A stretch of DNA of 64,000 nt from Magnolia sinica. Lineage: Eukaryota > Streptophyta > Magnoliopsida > Magnoliales > Magnoliaceae. Below the pieces are notes generated by a model that did not search any database, had not been told where the DNA came from, and saw only the letters and a program-made list of their open reading frames with translations. Position numbers and translations under genes: made by a program. Below, one piece after another: positions 43,621 to 54,740 of the stretch (position 1 is its first letter; each line of letters begins with the position of its first letter). The DNA is taken from assembly GCF_029962835.1 (NCBI RefSeq), contig NC_080588.1, positions 46,483,001-46,547,000 of the forward strand, read 5' to 3'.

Positions 43621-44500
43621 GTCCCCAGGGCATCCCTAAGCATCATCTAGGGTTTAAGGAGTGGAATAAAAGCATGGAGAAGCCGTCGCTAAGATTTTTT
43701 CTTCCCTTTCCTTAGTTGTTTTTATGCTTTTATTAAAAGATTCTAGTTCAATCATGTCTATGGTTGGCTAAACCTTTTAGCTAGGGCTAAGAGGTGAAGC
43801 TTGTAGCATGATGGGATGTTTCTATTGCTTTTATTCATATTTATATTGAACTCTCTTTGATTCTAGTTTGATTATAAGGAATACTTTCAGTTCTTAATGG
43901 TTTGTTGTGACTCAAATTACAATAGATCTGCGATAGCTTTGAGTATGTTCTTTTCATATTTTTAAATTGTAAAATTAGGGAATCATGTTGTTCACCATCG
44001 TCCCTTGGGCATGGTTGGGTGATGGAATCCTCCCTAACTTTCACAACTCTCTCAGATTGGTTATAGGATTGGTAAATCCTGTTGTGAGCCATTGTCTTAT
44101 AGGCATGGTTTTGTGATGGAATCACTTCTAGTTCTCACACCTCTCATCCATTGAGAACTAGGTCAAAGGAAGTTCAGATTTGATTTTACTGAGATATCTT
44201 CCAATTGGATAGGATGAGACTCCGATTCCAATCATGTGACTTGAATCAAGCATAGATCTCCCTGATCTTTACAAGTGGATCCTTGGAAACCCTAGTTTCC
44301 CACCTTTGAATTTCTTAAGTTTTTCATTAAATTTCTCACAATTACTCTTAAATATTCCAGATTTAGGTCTTCATATTTTTCTAGTTCTTCTTCTAGTTGC
44401 TTTCAGAAAACACAGAGGATTAGTCCCTGTGGATTCGACCTCGATCTCACCAAAATTATTACTGCATCGCAGCCTTATACTTGGGGTTGTGAACACTATA

Positions 44501-44850
44501 CTAGGAAACTAAGAAATTTTCAACATATAAACATCCACCACTAGTAGATTTTCTATCATTAATGTTTCCTACCCAGTCAGCATCAATATATCCACCTAGT
44601 TGAACAGTTTTATCATGAGGATATGATAGACCAAAATTAGCAGAACTTGCGAGATATCTGATTATACGTTTGACAACAATGAGATGAGATTCTTTTCGAT
44701 CAAACTGATATCGAGCACAGATTCCAACACTTAAAGCAATATCTAGTCTATTAGCAGTTAATTATAATAGACTGCTAATCATACTTTGACATAAGTGAGA
44801 GTCTATACTTTTACCTGTTTCATCCTTTGAAAGTTTGAGAGTTGTACTCA
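44501..44850 (-). pseudogene. Copia RNase H, N-terminal part (before nested insertion)
   Basis: Minus-strand reading gives a segment with the GY.DADW.G region (GGYIDADWVG), then DRKSTSGG and CLYVENFLVS, which adjoins the Gypsy duplication CTATA at 44496-44500. A TGG codon appears as TAG. The continuation SKKQN is at 30106. Confidence 0.8.
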
Positions 44851-45620
44851 TATGAGTATCAAACATTTTACCGTTCTCGAATCCAAATTTCTTTACCAAA
44901 TTTAAGGCATATTTGGTTTGAGAAATGAAAATACTATCTTCTTATTTTTTTTACTTGTAAACCAAGAAAGTAATTCAATTCTCTAACCATACTCATTTCA
45001 AACTTGGATTTCATAAGCTCTGCAAACTCAATGGACAAGTTAGCGCTTGTACATCCATAAATAATATCATCAACGTAGATCTATACAATTAATATGTGCT
45101 CATTATATTTTTTTGACAAATAATGTTTTATCGACACTTCCCTAGGATCTTGTTTTAGACTATAAAGTGCCTTTTTGATGCGATACACATGATCTGAAAA
45201 TATAGGGTCTTCAAAATGTGTAGGTTGTTCAGCATAAACTTCTTCATGTAGATCACCATTTAAAAATGTACTTTTAACATCCATTTGATATATTTTAAAT
45301 TTTATATAATAAGCATTGGAAATAAATAATCTAATGGATTCAAGACGTGCAACTAGTGCGAAGGTTTCATCATATTCAATCCTTTCTATCTAAGTATATA
45401 TTTGTACAACCAGTCGTGCCTTATTTCTAATGATATTTCCTATTTCATCAAATTTATTCTTAAAAATCTATTTAGTTCCAATTATAAGTTTATCAAATGG
45501 TCTCGGAACTAAATACCAAACATCATTTTTATAAATTGTTTTAACTCTTCTTGCATGGCTACTATCCAATTTTCATCGGCAGGTGCTTCTTTTACATTAG
45601 CCAGTTCAATTTGAGAAGTG
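44851..45620 (-). pseudogene. Copia reverse transcriptase
   Basis: Readable parts in order on the minus strand: a degraded N-terminus near 45520-45380, MDVKSTFLNGDLHEEVYAEQ (45284), DPIFSDHVYRIKKALYSLKQ, HYLSKKYNEHILIV, then IYVDDIIYGCTSANLSIEF (45055-45000) with the catalytic YVDD box intact, and FELMKSKFE-like text. Stops interrupt it at several points. Confidence 0.85.
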
Positions 45621-46660
45621 AAGCAAACGTAATTACAGATGTTCTCCAACTATTTTCTTGTTCAAACTCTAGTAAGAGGGTTACCTAATATCAAATCAGT
45701 AGGATGGTCTTTGACTGATTTTAGTTCAACATTAACAGGATTGGATAAAGAGTTACGTTTCTCAATAAAGTTGACCTCATCATCATCTAGACTTGGTGAG
45801 GGTGTGATCAAGTGATCGTCAATTACAACATTAATAGATTCCTGGATCACTCCTATTTTCAACTATTCAAAGCATAACCCAAGAATATTCCTTCATTACT
45901 CTTGGCTTCAAACGTCCCTAAATTTTCTCAATCACATAATATAAAACACTTACTTCCAAAAATTCAAAAGTATTTGACAGTTGGTTTCTTATTGAACCAT
46001 AACTCATAGGTTGTTTTATCTTTTAATTTTCTAATATATACATGATTTATAATGTAACATGCAGTATCAACAGCTTTAGCCTATAAGTTTTTTGGTAAAT
46101 TCATGCTATTTAACATAACATTGGCCATCTCTTGTAATACTCTATTCTTCCTTTCAACAACCCCATTCTATTAAGGTATTTTAAGAGCAGAAAACTCATG
46201 TGATATGCCATGATTTGTACAGTATTTTTTAAAATTGCTATTTTCGAATTCAGTACCATGATCACTCCTGATCTTGATTACATTTACTTCTTTTTTAGTT
46301 TGAATTCATTTTAGTATTCTTTTGACTTCATCGAGAGTCTCAGATTTCTCTTTCAAGAAAGCTACACAAGTATATATGGTAAAATCATCAACGATAATTA
46401 GAAAATACTTATTTCCACCTCTACTCTCCATTCTTTTTGGTCCAACTAAATCCATATGGAGAAGTTTAAGAGGTTTGGTTGTGGTTAAGGAGTTCACTTT
46501 CTTGTGATTACTCCTCGTTTGTTTGCCAATTTGGCATGCACCACATATCTTTTCAACCTTTTTTAATTTGGGTAGACCTCGAATAAGATCTATTTTGCTT
46601 AATCAATAAATATTTTGGTAGTCAACATGTCTAAGGCATTTATGTCATAGTTCCATTTCA
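45621..46660 (-). pseudogene. Copia integrase
   Basis: The zinc-binding end reads CGACQIGKQTRSNHKK (46560-46515). The core follows with PLKLLHMDLVGPKRMESRGG (catalytic D) and NKYFLIIVDDFTIYTCVAFL (46497-46306), RNHGTEFEN-like degraded text near 46250, and YCNHGISHEFSALKIPxxNG near 46200. The C-terminal linker (45862-45662) reads ITPSPSLDDDEVNFIEK and LKSVKDHPTDLILGNPLTRV. D and D blocks are visible; frames shift repeatedly. Confidence 0.85.
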
Positions 46661-47340
46661 TCTATTTAGACCATGTAACATGAAAAGTTAGAAGAGCATG
46701 ACTCATTTATGATATAGCAATTTTCGTAAGTCCTACGACCATTTAATATCACACAACCTTTTTCATTTGTAATCTCGCATCCATGATTATTAAATTTTAC
46801 ACTATGTTTATTATCACAGATTTGAGAAATGCTTAATAGATTGTGCTTAAGACCTTCAACATATAAAACATTTTCAAAAGGAGGAAGATTAGAGAGTTGA
46901 ATAGTACATTGGCCTATAATTTTGCAGTTGCTTCCATCACCAAAAGTAACCGAACTGTCATTCGTTTCTTTGAAGTTGGTGAATATTTCTTTATCACCTG
47001 TCATATGTCTTGAACATCTACTATCCAAGTACCATTTCGAATGGCTAAAAGCTTTGAAGGTAGTGTGGGCAATAAGACAAGTAACTTTTGGAATCCATTT
47101 CATTATGGTTATGGGTTTAGGAGTTCCATTGGTTTTTCTCTGTTTACGAGAGCTAGAATTTCTCTGTCTATTAACTCTGATTTTATTTGAGTTAGATTTA
47201 AGAAGCTCTTTAAGTAAGTCCACTATTTTTTCAGCTAAAGGATTATATCTTTGATTTCTATAGCTGATGGCATTAGAATTAATCTTAAAAGTTTGAAAAG
47301 ATTTTAGATTTTTGAAATCGTTTTGGCTATAGTTTCTCAA
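46661..47340 (-). pseudogene. Copia protease and GAG-pre-integrase region
   Basis: An intact 224-codon frame. It carries KWYLDSRCSRHMTGDKEIF, where the usual DSGC active-site glycine is arginine, so the protease would be inactive. It also has VTFGDGSNCKIIGQ, FENVLYVEGLKHNLLSISQI and NHGCEITNEKGCVILNGRR, the standard pre-integrase order. Confidence 0.88.
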
Positions 47341-48036
47341 ATTCTTACCTTTTAAGTTTGAGGATTCTCCTTGTACAAATATAGGAGCTGCTTTTTTATT
47401 TTTCAGTTAATTATCTTTGATATAACCCAGACCTGATTTATCGCCACATTTTCTGCATGCAGTTAATAGCTTTTCCAGCTTAGGGTCTCCATGGGCATAT
47501 CTCCAAGTGTCCTTAGAACTCAAAAGAGAAGAAACTTCAAGTTTTAAGTTCTCATTTTCAAATCTAAGTTTTTTTAACTCTGAGGTTTTGAAATTTGAAT
47601 CAAGTTTTGCTTTTTCAAAACAATTAAAAAGATGAGATTTTTCCAAAATATTGTTTTCAAGTTCTTCTTTTAGTTTAAGATATTTTTTCTTTTTTATTTT
47701 TAGTTTGCCAGTAATTTTGCAACTTTCCCTATATAGGGCATTGTAGGTGTCTTGAAGATCATTTTCATTCTCATTTTCACGGTCAATCCTGAGATTATCA
47801 TAATCAGATAAGTTATAGCTATCTGAGGAGGTGACTCTGGCTATAGTCATTAAGGTTTTTCCTTCATTTGAGTTCTCTTGATATAATTCATCCTATTTAG
47901 AAGAATTTTCAGAGCCGGATGATTCATCCCCAGTAGCTATCATGCCCTTTCTTTTTTATTTATCCCTTTTAGGACATTTATTCGTCAAATGCTCGTATTT
48001 ATGGTAGTTGAAACATTGACTGTCTTTTACAGATTT
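47341..48036 (-). pseudogene. Copia gag C-terminal region with coiled coil and zinc knuckle
   Basis: After a broken zinc knuckle near 48015-47975 (CFNYHKYEHLTNKC; the second cysteine of CCHC is tyrosine and the glycine is glutamate), an open frame of 147 codons (47850-47407) follows. It is rich in E/K/L heptads (KLKIKKKKYLKLKEELENNI, KKLRFENENLKLEVSSLL), a coiled coil typical of SIRE-lineage gag. A CRKCGDKSG motif near its end may be a second metal-binding turn. Stops separate the pieces. Confidence 0.75.
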
Positions 48037-48879
48037 CTAGGTTTTAGATTTTCCTTTTCTTTTATCAGATGGTTTTTGAAAATCAAATCTTTTCTTATTT
48101 TTAAAAATTCTGTAAAATTTCTTAGCAAGTAAAATCACATCATCTTTTGTATCTTCAATATCAGAATTATTATAGTTATCTTTTAAAACAGATTTAGATG
48201 ATTTAAGAGCAATGGACTTACCTTTAGGAGCTTTAAAATTTAACTCATACATTTGTAGAGAACCAACTAACTCCTTAACCTTCATTAAATCAGTATCTCT
48301 TAGTTCCTGAATGACAGTTACATTAGAATTAAATCTCTCATGAAGAGATCGTATTATTTTAGCACAGACCTTACTTTTTAGGATTTCATTTCTTAAATCT
48401 AACATATAATTTACTATATCATTTAATTTCGTATAGAAGTCTATGAAGGTTTCATTTTCTTCCAGATGAATTTCCTCAAATTTTGTAGCGAGGATTTGAA
48501 CTTTAGATTTCTTTACTATAGTAGTTCCTTCATGTGTCATTTCAAGAATATCCCAGACTTATTTAGCTATATTACATGAAATGATTCTTTTGAATTCATC
48601 AGGTGATAGAGCACAAGAAATGGTATTTAAGGCCTCATTTGCACCACTTTCGCTTTTCTGAGTTGGAGTCCATAAATAAAATGGAGTTTCTTTCAAAGAT
48701 TTGGTTCCATCACTGCTTAGAACTTCAGACAGATGTGGTTTCCATTTTGTTACCATGGCTTGCCACATGCTTTCATCTAAGGATTTTAGAAAAATCCTCT
48801 TTCTGGCTGTCTAATATGCATAGTTAGAGTCATCAAAAGGTGGTGGCCTGGTAATAGACAAGCTATTAAAATTTGACAT
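48037..48879 (-). pseudogene. Copia gag N-terminal and central region
   Basis: The start at 48879 reads MSNFNSLSITRPPPFDDSNY, followed by a stop where a tryptophan-like position is expected, then KRIFLKSLDESMWQAM. The frame at 48768 has KETPFYLWTPTQKSESGANE and ALNTISCALSPDEFKRIISC. The frame at 48540 continues with KVQILATKFEEIHLEENETF, DFYTKLNDIVNYMLDL, KIIRSLHERFNSNVTVI and LKVKELVGSLQMYEL-like text. This is the UBN2-type gag region. The start is chosen because it directly follows the leader and the motif order is correct. Confidence 0.85.
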
Positions 48880-48937
48880 AATGAAAGCTCTACGTCTTTA
48901 AACTCAAGGAACTTAATCCAAAAAATATGAGCAACTT

Positions 48938-48951
48938 AGCTCTGATACCAC
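48938..48951 (-). other. Primer-binding site of the Copia
   Basis: AGTGGTATCAGAGC on the minus strand, complementary to initiator tRNA-Met, directly after the LTR end. Confidence 0.9.
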
Positions 48952-49901
48952 TTGAAAAGGGGGAGCTAACAGTCCTAGATGGGGGGTGAATAGGACTATG
49001 CCAAATAAAAACCCAAAAAATTAAAATAATAAATAAATTAGAACAAATTACAGATCTCAAGAGCAGTAGTATTGAGAAATTGATTCGAACTCAGTTCATA
49101 GGACAACCTTACACCAAAAACAAAGTTTTAGGTAGGACAACCTAATTTCACGAACATTTGTAAGGATCAAGACCCCAAACTAAGCAAGAGAGAAGAGAGC
49201 TATCTATTACAAGCATTCACCACATGCATAAATAAATTACAATCATTCACCAGATATATAAAACTTAAATCAATCACCACAAACACCAGGAGTTATAGTG
49301 GTTCGGTGTGTATACCAACTATTTTCAAACAGCCACACTTACTCCACTCCCAATAATCACAACCCATGCGATATTGGCATTCACTAATAAATAAGGTTTT
49401 CACAGGTTCACCTTAAAACCTATACAGTTGGGATTTTAGAAGGGCTATCACAAACAAAAATCCCATGCTAAGATTTTCTAGTTATCTTAGTCAAAACCAA
49501 TACATGAGATTTTCTGGCTATCTCAAAGAAACCAAAATACAAAGATATAGAATGATACTTATCTTCTCTTTGAAGATGTTCTTAATATAGCTCGTAGAAC
49601 CGCTTTACTTGAAGTAGAATGTTCAATGCCCAGTAACACAAACAAGGGTTCTAGGTTCTAAATTGATTTTAAATCAATTCAAACCACAAGCTACTTGTTT
49701 GAATCCCTTGGATCTCAAAAGAGGAGTGATTACTCTCTTTAAAACATATGATTCATGAAAAGAGATCAACGAATTAAAAACAAAAGTTATATAAACAAAA
49801 TATAAAATGCCGTATAATAGCTTGATGATATTGGGGACTTCTCTCTTTCTAAATGGAGGCTTTTCTTAGCTTGGATGAGTAAATTTGAAAGGAGAGAAGG
49901 C

Positions 49902-49914
49902 CTCTATTTATAGG
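49902..49914 (-). promoter_or_regulatory. TATA box, 5' LTR of the Copia
   Basis: CCTATAAATAGAGG on the minus strand, at the downstream edge of the palindrome cluster. Confidence 0.78.
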
Positions 49915-49929
49915 CTAAAATATTGTTAC

Positions 49930-50285
49930 TTCGACTCATCTAAGGTCTCCTTCAACTTGTCTAAGATCTAACCAAATTTTAAATTTTGGGCGCGATTGGA
50001 TAAAACAGTCTTTCGACTGGTCGAAAGCCCTACTCGATTGGTCAAAGGCCCTCTTCGATTGGACGAGAGTACTAAAAATTAGTTGCTGGACTTCAAGTCG
50101 AGCACCCCTCGACTGGTCGAAGGTGTCTGTTCGACTGGTCGAGCAGTCTGCTCGACTAGTCGAGAAACCACCAGAAATATCCAATTTTTTAATTTAAATC
50201 TTGGACCGGAGATAATCTTAAACTGGTTGAGCCACAACTTAGAATAGTCGAACCAAGGCTTAGACTAGTCGAACTAAATCCTAAC
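49930..50285 (-). repeat. CGACTAGTCG palindrome cluster, 5' LTR
   Basis: Repeated CGACTGGTCGA, CTCGACTAGTCGAG and CTTCAAGTCGAGC motifs, about ten copies. CTCGACTAGTCGAG at 50150-50163 is a perfect 14-bp palindrome. Confidence 0.85.
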
Positions 50286-50682
50286 CAAAGTATAAAAACC
50301 CATATAAGTTTATCGTTTGAAAGAACCTAAGTCTAAGGTCTTTCTAGGGTCAATTATACCTTAGAACTGGACATTAAATGCAAAACTTGAATATTCAATA
50401 GTGCACAGTCGTTCTTCTACTTAAAGTGCAGTAAAAAGTGGAACTTGATCTTCTACTACAAATGAAATCGAACTTGAATTCATTTGAACAATCCATTTTC
50501 ATGACCTGTACTTAAGCTTGCATTTTTCAACTTCATGGCTAGTATTTGAAGGTGAACTTTCCATCTTGATTCACTTGAAGGTAAACTTTCCATCTCTTTG
50601 TGTGAACCATATCATAAGTTGTTTTGTCCCATCGAAATTTAATAAACAAGAGTGTGCTTTATATAAAATAGAACCTATAACA

Positions 50683-50880
50683 ATCGATGAAATCCCTAAA
50701 AACTCCCTTTCTAAACCCTAAAATCAAGATTTTCTAATTTTCTAAACATTTAGGAATTAATTTCCTATTTATAGCTTTTTGGTGATAAGGCAAGGTGAGT
50801 CACACAATTCACACTCTCAGGTTTCGATCAAAGTTTTGCAATTTAGAGAAGGATCATAGAAATCTAATTTAGGAGAAATA
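50683..50880 (-). mobile_element. Probable U3 side of the minus-strand LTR that hosts the Copia
   Basis: Non-coding stretch directly beyond the Copia 5' LTR. On the minus strand it contains CTATAAATAGGAAATT (50764-50774 core), a good TATA box pointing toward the Copia and, beyond it, toward 25966-24067. This would make it the promoter side of the LTR at 24067-25966. No sequence match across the gap can prove this. Confidence 0.4.
50764..50774 (-). promoter_or_regulatory. TATA-like element
   Basis: CTATAAATAGG on the minus strand, in the flank of the Copia 5' LTR. Confidence 0.5.
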
Positions 50881-50882
50881 AC

Positions 50883-51727
50883 ATGTTGAAAATTTTGGTT
50901 TTGAAAAATCAAAATATTTGAAATTTTTATTTTCCCACCAAAACGATGTTGAAATTTTTAATTAAAAAATACAGTTTTTCTTTAGTCCCACATTGAAAAG
51001 GAGGAAAGATATTTTTTTCTTTATATGTGGATGTGTGTGTAGTATTCTTACTTAGAGATTTGGAGGTTAATATGCTTGGGTTATATGTTTCAATGTGTAA
51101 CACTAAAATGCACACATGTGGGCTCGGGCACAGGCACAAGCATGGGTGTAGGAATGGGCATGGGCGAGGGTAGGGGCGTGGGCAGTGTGGCTGTAGTGGA
51201 TCCAAAATCGTCAGCCATTTTAAGAACGAATAATATCCTTAAAAGCCACAATGGTTCGAAAATGGACGGTCTTTGATGATCCAACGGTCAGATCGTTTGA
51301 TCTAACGATCTGAAACGCCCCAAATTAAATATCAATGGTCAAAAACATTTTTCAAACATTCTGAACCATTGATGACTACTTCCGGTCCAAAACTATTCAA
51401 CTCCAACAAATCTCATACAAACCATCAGATCTCACCAAAAACCTTCTCCTAATTCTAAGAATATTGCTAGACGACCGCGAATCTAGTCTACCAGATGATC
51501 AACTACATTGAAAAAGTTCCTAAGTAGATCCTTTCATGATTGTTGCACACATGATCTAGATAGAAGGTTTTTCTTATCTTGAAACCAATTCACCTATAAC
51601 CCATCAACAGGGGCAAATCAAGCATTAAGGACAGCGTATTTATACATGATTCAAATTGGTTCTAAAAAGAAAAAATTTTATTTTTTCAATTTTCTAACAT
51701 AATTTACAACAATCTTAAACCTTGATT
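50883..51727 (+). mobile_element. 5' LTR/leader of a second, plus-strand Copia element
   Basis: TTTAGTCCCACATTGAAAAGG is the promoter-proximal motif common in plant Copia LTRs. CTTTATATGTGG downstream may be its TATA box. Further on there is a G-rich GGGCATGGGCGAGGG stretch (51120-51190) and an A/T-rich leader. Gag begins at 51728. The LTR left border is not certain and no second LTR is in the window. Confidence 0.55.
51120..51190. repeat. G-rich hexamer-like repeat
   Basis: Imperfect GGGCA(C/T)(G/A) units (GGGCACAGGCACAAGCATGG, GGGCATGGGCGAGGG). It produces proline-rich frames on the minus strand that I do not regard as coding. Confidence 0.75.
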
Positions 51728-51990
51728 ATGGATACTGAAAGTGTAGCATCAGACAAAATGATGAACCAAGATCTGATCAGACTAAACTGATTCCATGGTA
51801 TGAATTTCACCAGGTGGCAAGACAAGTTAAAATATTCTCTACGCGCTTTCCAATTGGTTGTGCGATTTGTACACAGGAACTACCATAGCAAAGAAATCTG
51901 GAGTGCAGTGGAATACAAGTACATGCTGAAGAAGAAGGAACACAGAAATTTTTAATTGCCAGGTACTTCGATTTCACGATGGTAGACAAT
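51728..51990 (+). pseudogene. Copia gag N-terminus, cut by the Tekay insertion
   Basis: Starts MDTESVASDKMMNQDLIRLN, a stop, then FHGMNFTRWQDKLKYSL, FVHRNYHSKEIWSAVEYKYM, and after a shift an LPGTSISRW/KYFDF.MVDN-like stretch. NFTRWQDKLKY and KEIWSAVEYKY are the conserved UBN2-type gag motifs. Part of the middle is deleted relative to usual gag proteins. The sequence ends at the Tekay LTR; the rest should lie right of the window. Confidence 0.78.
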
Positions 51991-53689
51991 TGTCACACCC
52001 CAGACTTGGTAACCGGACTCAGAAGGAGCTCGATGGCCGGTTCTGGCCGCAACATCCTCCGTAGTACCCCATTCTCAGCTCCTGAGGCAGGTTCCGATCC
52101 TGGGATTTTACAAGGAGGATTTTCATAATAGTATAATCATTCCAATACGAGCATACCCAAGATCACACCAAGTATATCTGAGAATAACGAAGGGCACACA
52201 TCACAAAATCCACTAAGAATTTGAACTTTTATAAGTTTACATCAGGCCCAAAAAGACACATATGAGATAATAGAAAAGGAGAGAAAAGTCAGCAACACTG
52301 GATCTTCAAGCTCAGCTCTAATCCATGCTCTGCTGCTCTATGACACCTGCCTAAGATCACCTGCATGCATCAATCGTGCATAAGCTTATAGAGCTTAGAG
52401 GGTGGTGAAAGTTTGTGTCAATGGTGCACAGAAGAATAGTAAAAGGTACAAGGAAAGAACATGCTCAATGAAAATATCACTAACCTTACAAACGCTTATC
52501 ATGATTACCATGCAATGAGTACTGGACATCATACCAAGGCAGTGCATGAAGGAGGCTTACACAGCCAATGCTAATGTGATGCAAATAATGTCAGTGCTCA
52601 TATCCAATCCATATATTAAATACATTTTCAGTTATAAAAAAATCACCGGGGTCCATTACACTGCTGAATGACTACCGCTCTACAAACCCGCACAGTCAAA
52701 CGAGCGTAAGAGACCTCACTACTTGCCTGTGGATAGTTAATCACCAATAAGGCCTGACGGTAGCAGACCCATTTCACGAGCTGGTCAGACTCGGCCTAAT
52801 AATGCCCTCCCTCATAGGCAAAAAAGGCCACATCCCTATCCAACCGACTACATGACAGTGGGAGTCACGGCCTACAGGTGTAAGGCCCTCATGCGCTCAT
52901 GTTTTCACCCGGTCACGGCGTTGGAGCAGATCCTTGGTACCATGAAAATTTTAAAAATTTCACCCATGGGCATCCTATACACCCGGTATGCTTAAATGTC
53001 ATTTTCGGTGTCCACATGTCCAACCATCCACGAATATCCCTGTGGAGGCAAGGCCTGATGAAGTTAGGGCGAATGTCGATTACACTATGCAATGTCAGAT
53101 GCATGAATCACACAAACAGTCATGCATCATACCTAAACATCTAACGTGCTCAAGAGGGAAAAACTTCATCTCTCATAATATCCTGACCAATGGCATAACC
53201 ATGACCAATCACATCTCAGCCAAGCATGTATATGATGCATATGGGAGTGGGCCATGAAGATGAACAAGAAATGTCAATGCAATGAAGTTCTCCCCTCCTC
53301 ACTAGTAGGGTCTAACCAAGGGCCCAACTACTCATACATTCTAGCCCACTAGCCCAACAGAATACCATGGAGAATACGGCCCAAGAATCCACTGGGCCTA
53401 TCTAAAGGGTTCCAGCCCATTTGGGCTTACAAGGAGTCCAAAAATCTGGTTACATATAAATACCCATATAGCCCAAACAAGGTGAGCCTCAACGATGCAT
53501 TAATTAAACCAAAAATTTAAGGTGTAAAGGTATGAATTATTCTAAAAAAATCCTCACAATATGGTGGGTTATACAACACATCTAGGTGGGCCCATAAGGT
53601 AGGCTGGAGGGCCAGCCAAGGCTGGACGCCCCAGCCTAGGCGTCCCTGCCTGATGAGCCACTCCAGGACTCACTACCAGCAGTACAAGG

Positions 53690-54740
53690 GCCTGATGGCT
53701 TTGAAATTTTATAGAGTGATACTTTCATAGGTGGGACACACCTTCACAAAATTTTAGGATTTTTAGATACCTATAACTATTTTAATGAATATAAATAAAA
53801 CGGTCTATCGAGAAAATCGGACGGACCTGGATGTCCCAACGTGGTGGGCCAGTCCAGCCCTTTCCACAGTGTCCATAGGAGTCTAATGGCCCCAAAAATT
53901 TGTATATGGGTCTCACCATGGGTAGGACACCACCTTGTAAATTTTCATAATTTTTAGACACCCAAAAGTATTTTAATAAATTTTGGAATTCCAACCTGTC
54001 CAGGGTGGAATGCTGCTGGAAAAATAGCTGTCCACTGTCCTGAATTTGGGTCATCCAAATGGGTGGGTTCTGGGCCTCCAAAATTCTTGAAATTTGGGCC
54101 CAAGGTCCCTAATCAAGCTTAAAACAAGGTGAGACCCAGAAATATGGCCCAGATTCTGAGAAAATTTTTTAAAATTTTATTTTTATGGAACTATGTTGCT
54201 GGACTGCACAACAGGAATTTCTGGCAGCCCACTATGTTAGCCCACCCTTTTGGATGCCCCCATTGGCCCTAAAATTTTTCCGTTAGGTCCTACCATGGGT
54301 GGGTCACATCTTTGAAAAAGTTTAGAATTTTTAAGATAGTATAAGTATTTTATTTAAATTCAGAATTACAATCTGTCCAGAATTTCTGCTAAGTGCAGAA
54401 TTCTGAATAGATCATGGTTGAGCACCCAATGGGGTGGGCCCTGGATGTCCAAAACTTGAGAAAATTAAATTTAAACATTATCTCATATATGTAGTACAAT
54501 GTGGGGTCCACCAAATTTGTCCACCTGATCAGAAACTATTTTAAAATTTTACATTTCCAAATTACAACCTTGCTGGAATTACAGCAGAAAACCCAGCAAG
54601 TATCCATATTGGCCCACCCTTTTGGGGACCCAAATGAGGTCAATTGGGGCTGGAATTTGGCATGCTTATAGGTGGGATACCCATATTAAAAAAATTATAT
54701 TTCACTTGGTATAAAATTTCTCACTAAAAGCCCCAAATTC
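53690..54740. repeat. Degenerate tandem repeats within the Tekay LTR
   Basis: About five units of 190-390 bases share an AAATTTTTGT, GGTGGG(A/T)CACACCTT, AAATTTTAGAATTTTTAGACA, AGTATTTTAAT and CCAACCTGTCCAG order. They alternate with GTGGGCC blocks. The same array starts in the 5' LTR at about 63590. Confidence 0.7.

Larger units (their letters stand above)
30107..44495 (+). mobile_element. Athila/Tat-like Gypsy retrotransposon nested in the Copia
   Basis: LTRs 30107-31514 (1408 bp) and 43086-44495 (1410 bp) begin TGT(C/A)GAGGGTC and end GTTGTGAACA. Target duplications are CTGTA (30102-30106) and CTATA (44496-44500), one mismatch. Gag, PR, RT, RNase H and INT follow in Gypsy order. Internal motifs (LTLRDYLQ gag start, DLGA protease, VDYITKWVEAIP-like integrase segment) and the TGGCG(T)CGTTGCCGGGG primer site point to the non-chromovirus Athila/Tat branch. 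LTR divergence in the first 220 bases is about 9% by eye. A 4.59-kb solo LTR interrupts INT. There is no extra ORF after INT. Confidence 0.9.
43086..44495 (+). mobile_element. 3' LTR of the Athila/Tat-like Gypsy
   Basis: Same blocks and length as the 5' LTR (1410 against 1408 bp), start TGTAGAGGGTC, end GTTGTGAACA. It includes the palindrome cluster at 43360-43530 and a TATA box at 43609-43620. Confidence 0.9.
25967..50682 (-). mobile_element. SIRE/Maximus-like Copia retrotransposon, split by a nested Gypsy
   Basis: Reading on the minus strand: 5' LTR 48953-50682, primer site 48938-48951, gag, protease, integrase, reverse transcriptase and RNase H down to 44501, then the remainder of RNase H from 30106, a downstream ORF, polypurine tract 27729-27740 and 3' LTR 25967-27728. 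Without the 14.39-kb nested insertion the element is about 10.3 kb. The order PR-INT-RT-RH, the long gag with coiled coil, and an extra ORF after pol fit the SIRE/Maximus lineage. The first 200 LTR bases differ at about 7% of sites by eye. No clean 5-bp target duplication is visible (AGAAT at left, ATCGA at right). Confidence 0.85.
48953..50682 (-). mobile_element. 5' LTR of the minus-strand Copia
   Basis: It starts TGTTATAGGTTC at 50682 and ends CCCCCTTTTCA at 48953. Length 1730 bp. It carries the palindrome cluster and TATA box in the same order as the 3' LTR; about 7% divergence in the sampled end. Confidence 0.88.

Noticed and set aside
51076..51284. Frames on both strands over the G-rich repeat, one proline-rich
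   Set aside because: Simple-sequence origin; both strands are open for the same reason and no motif is present.
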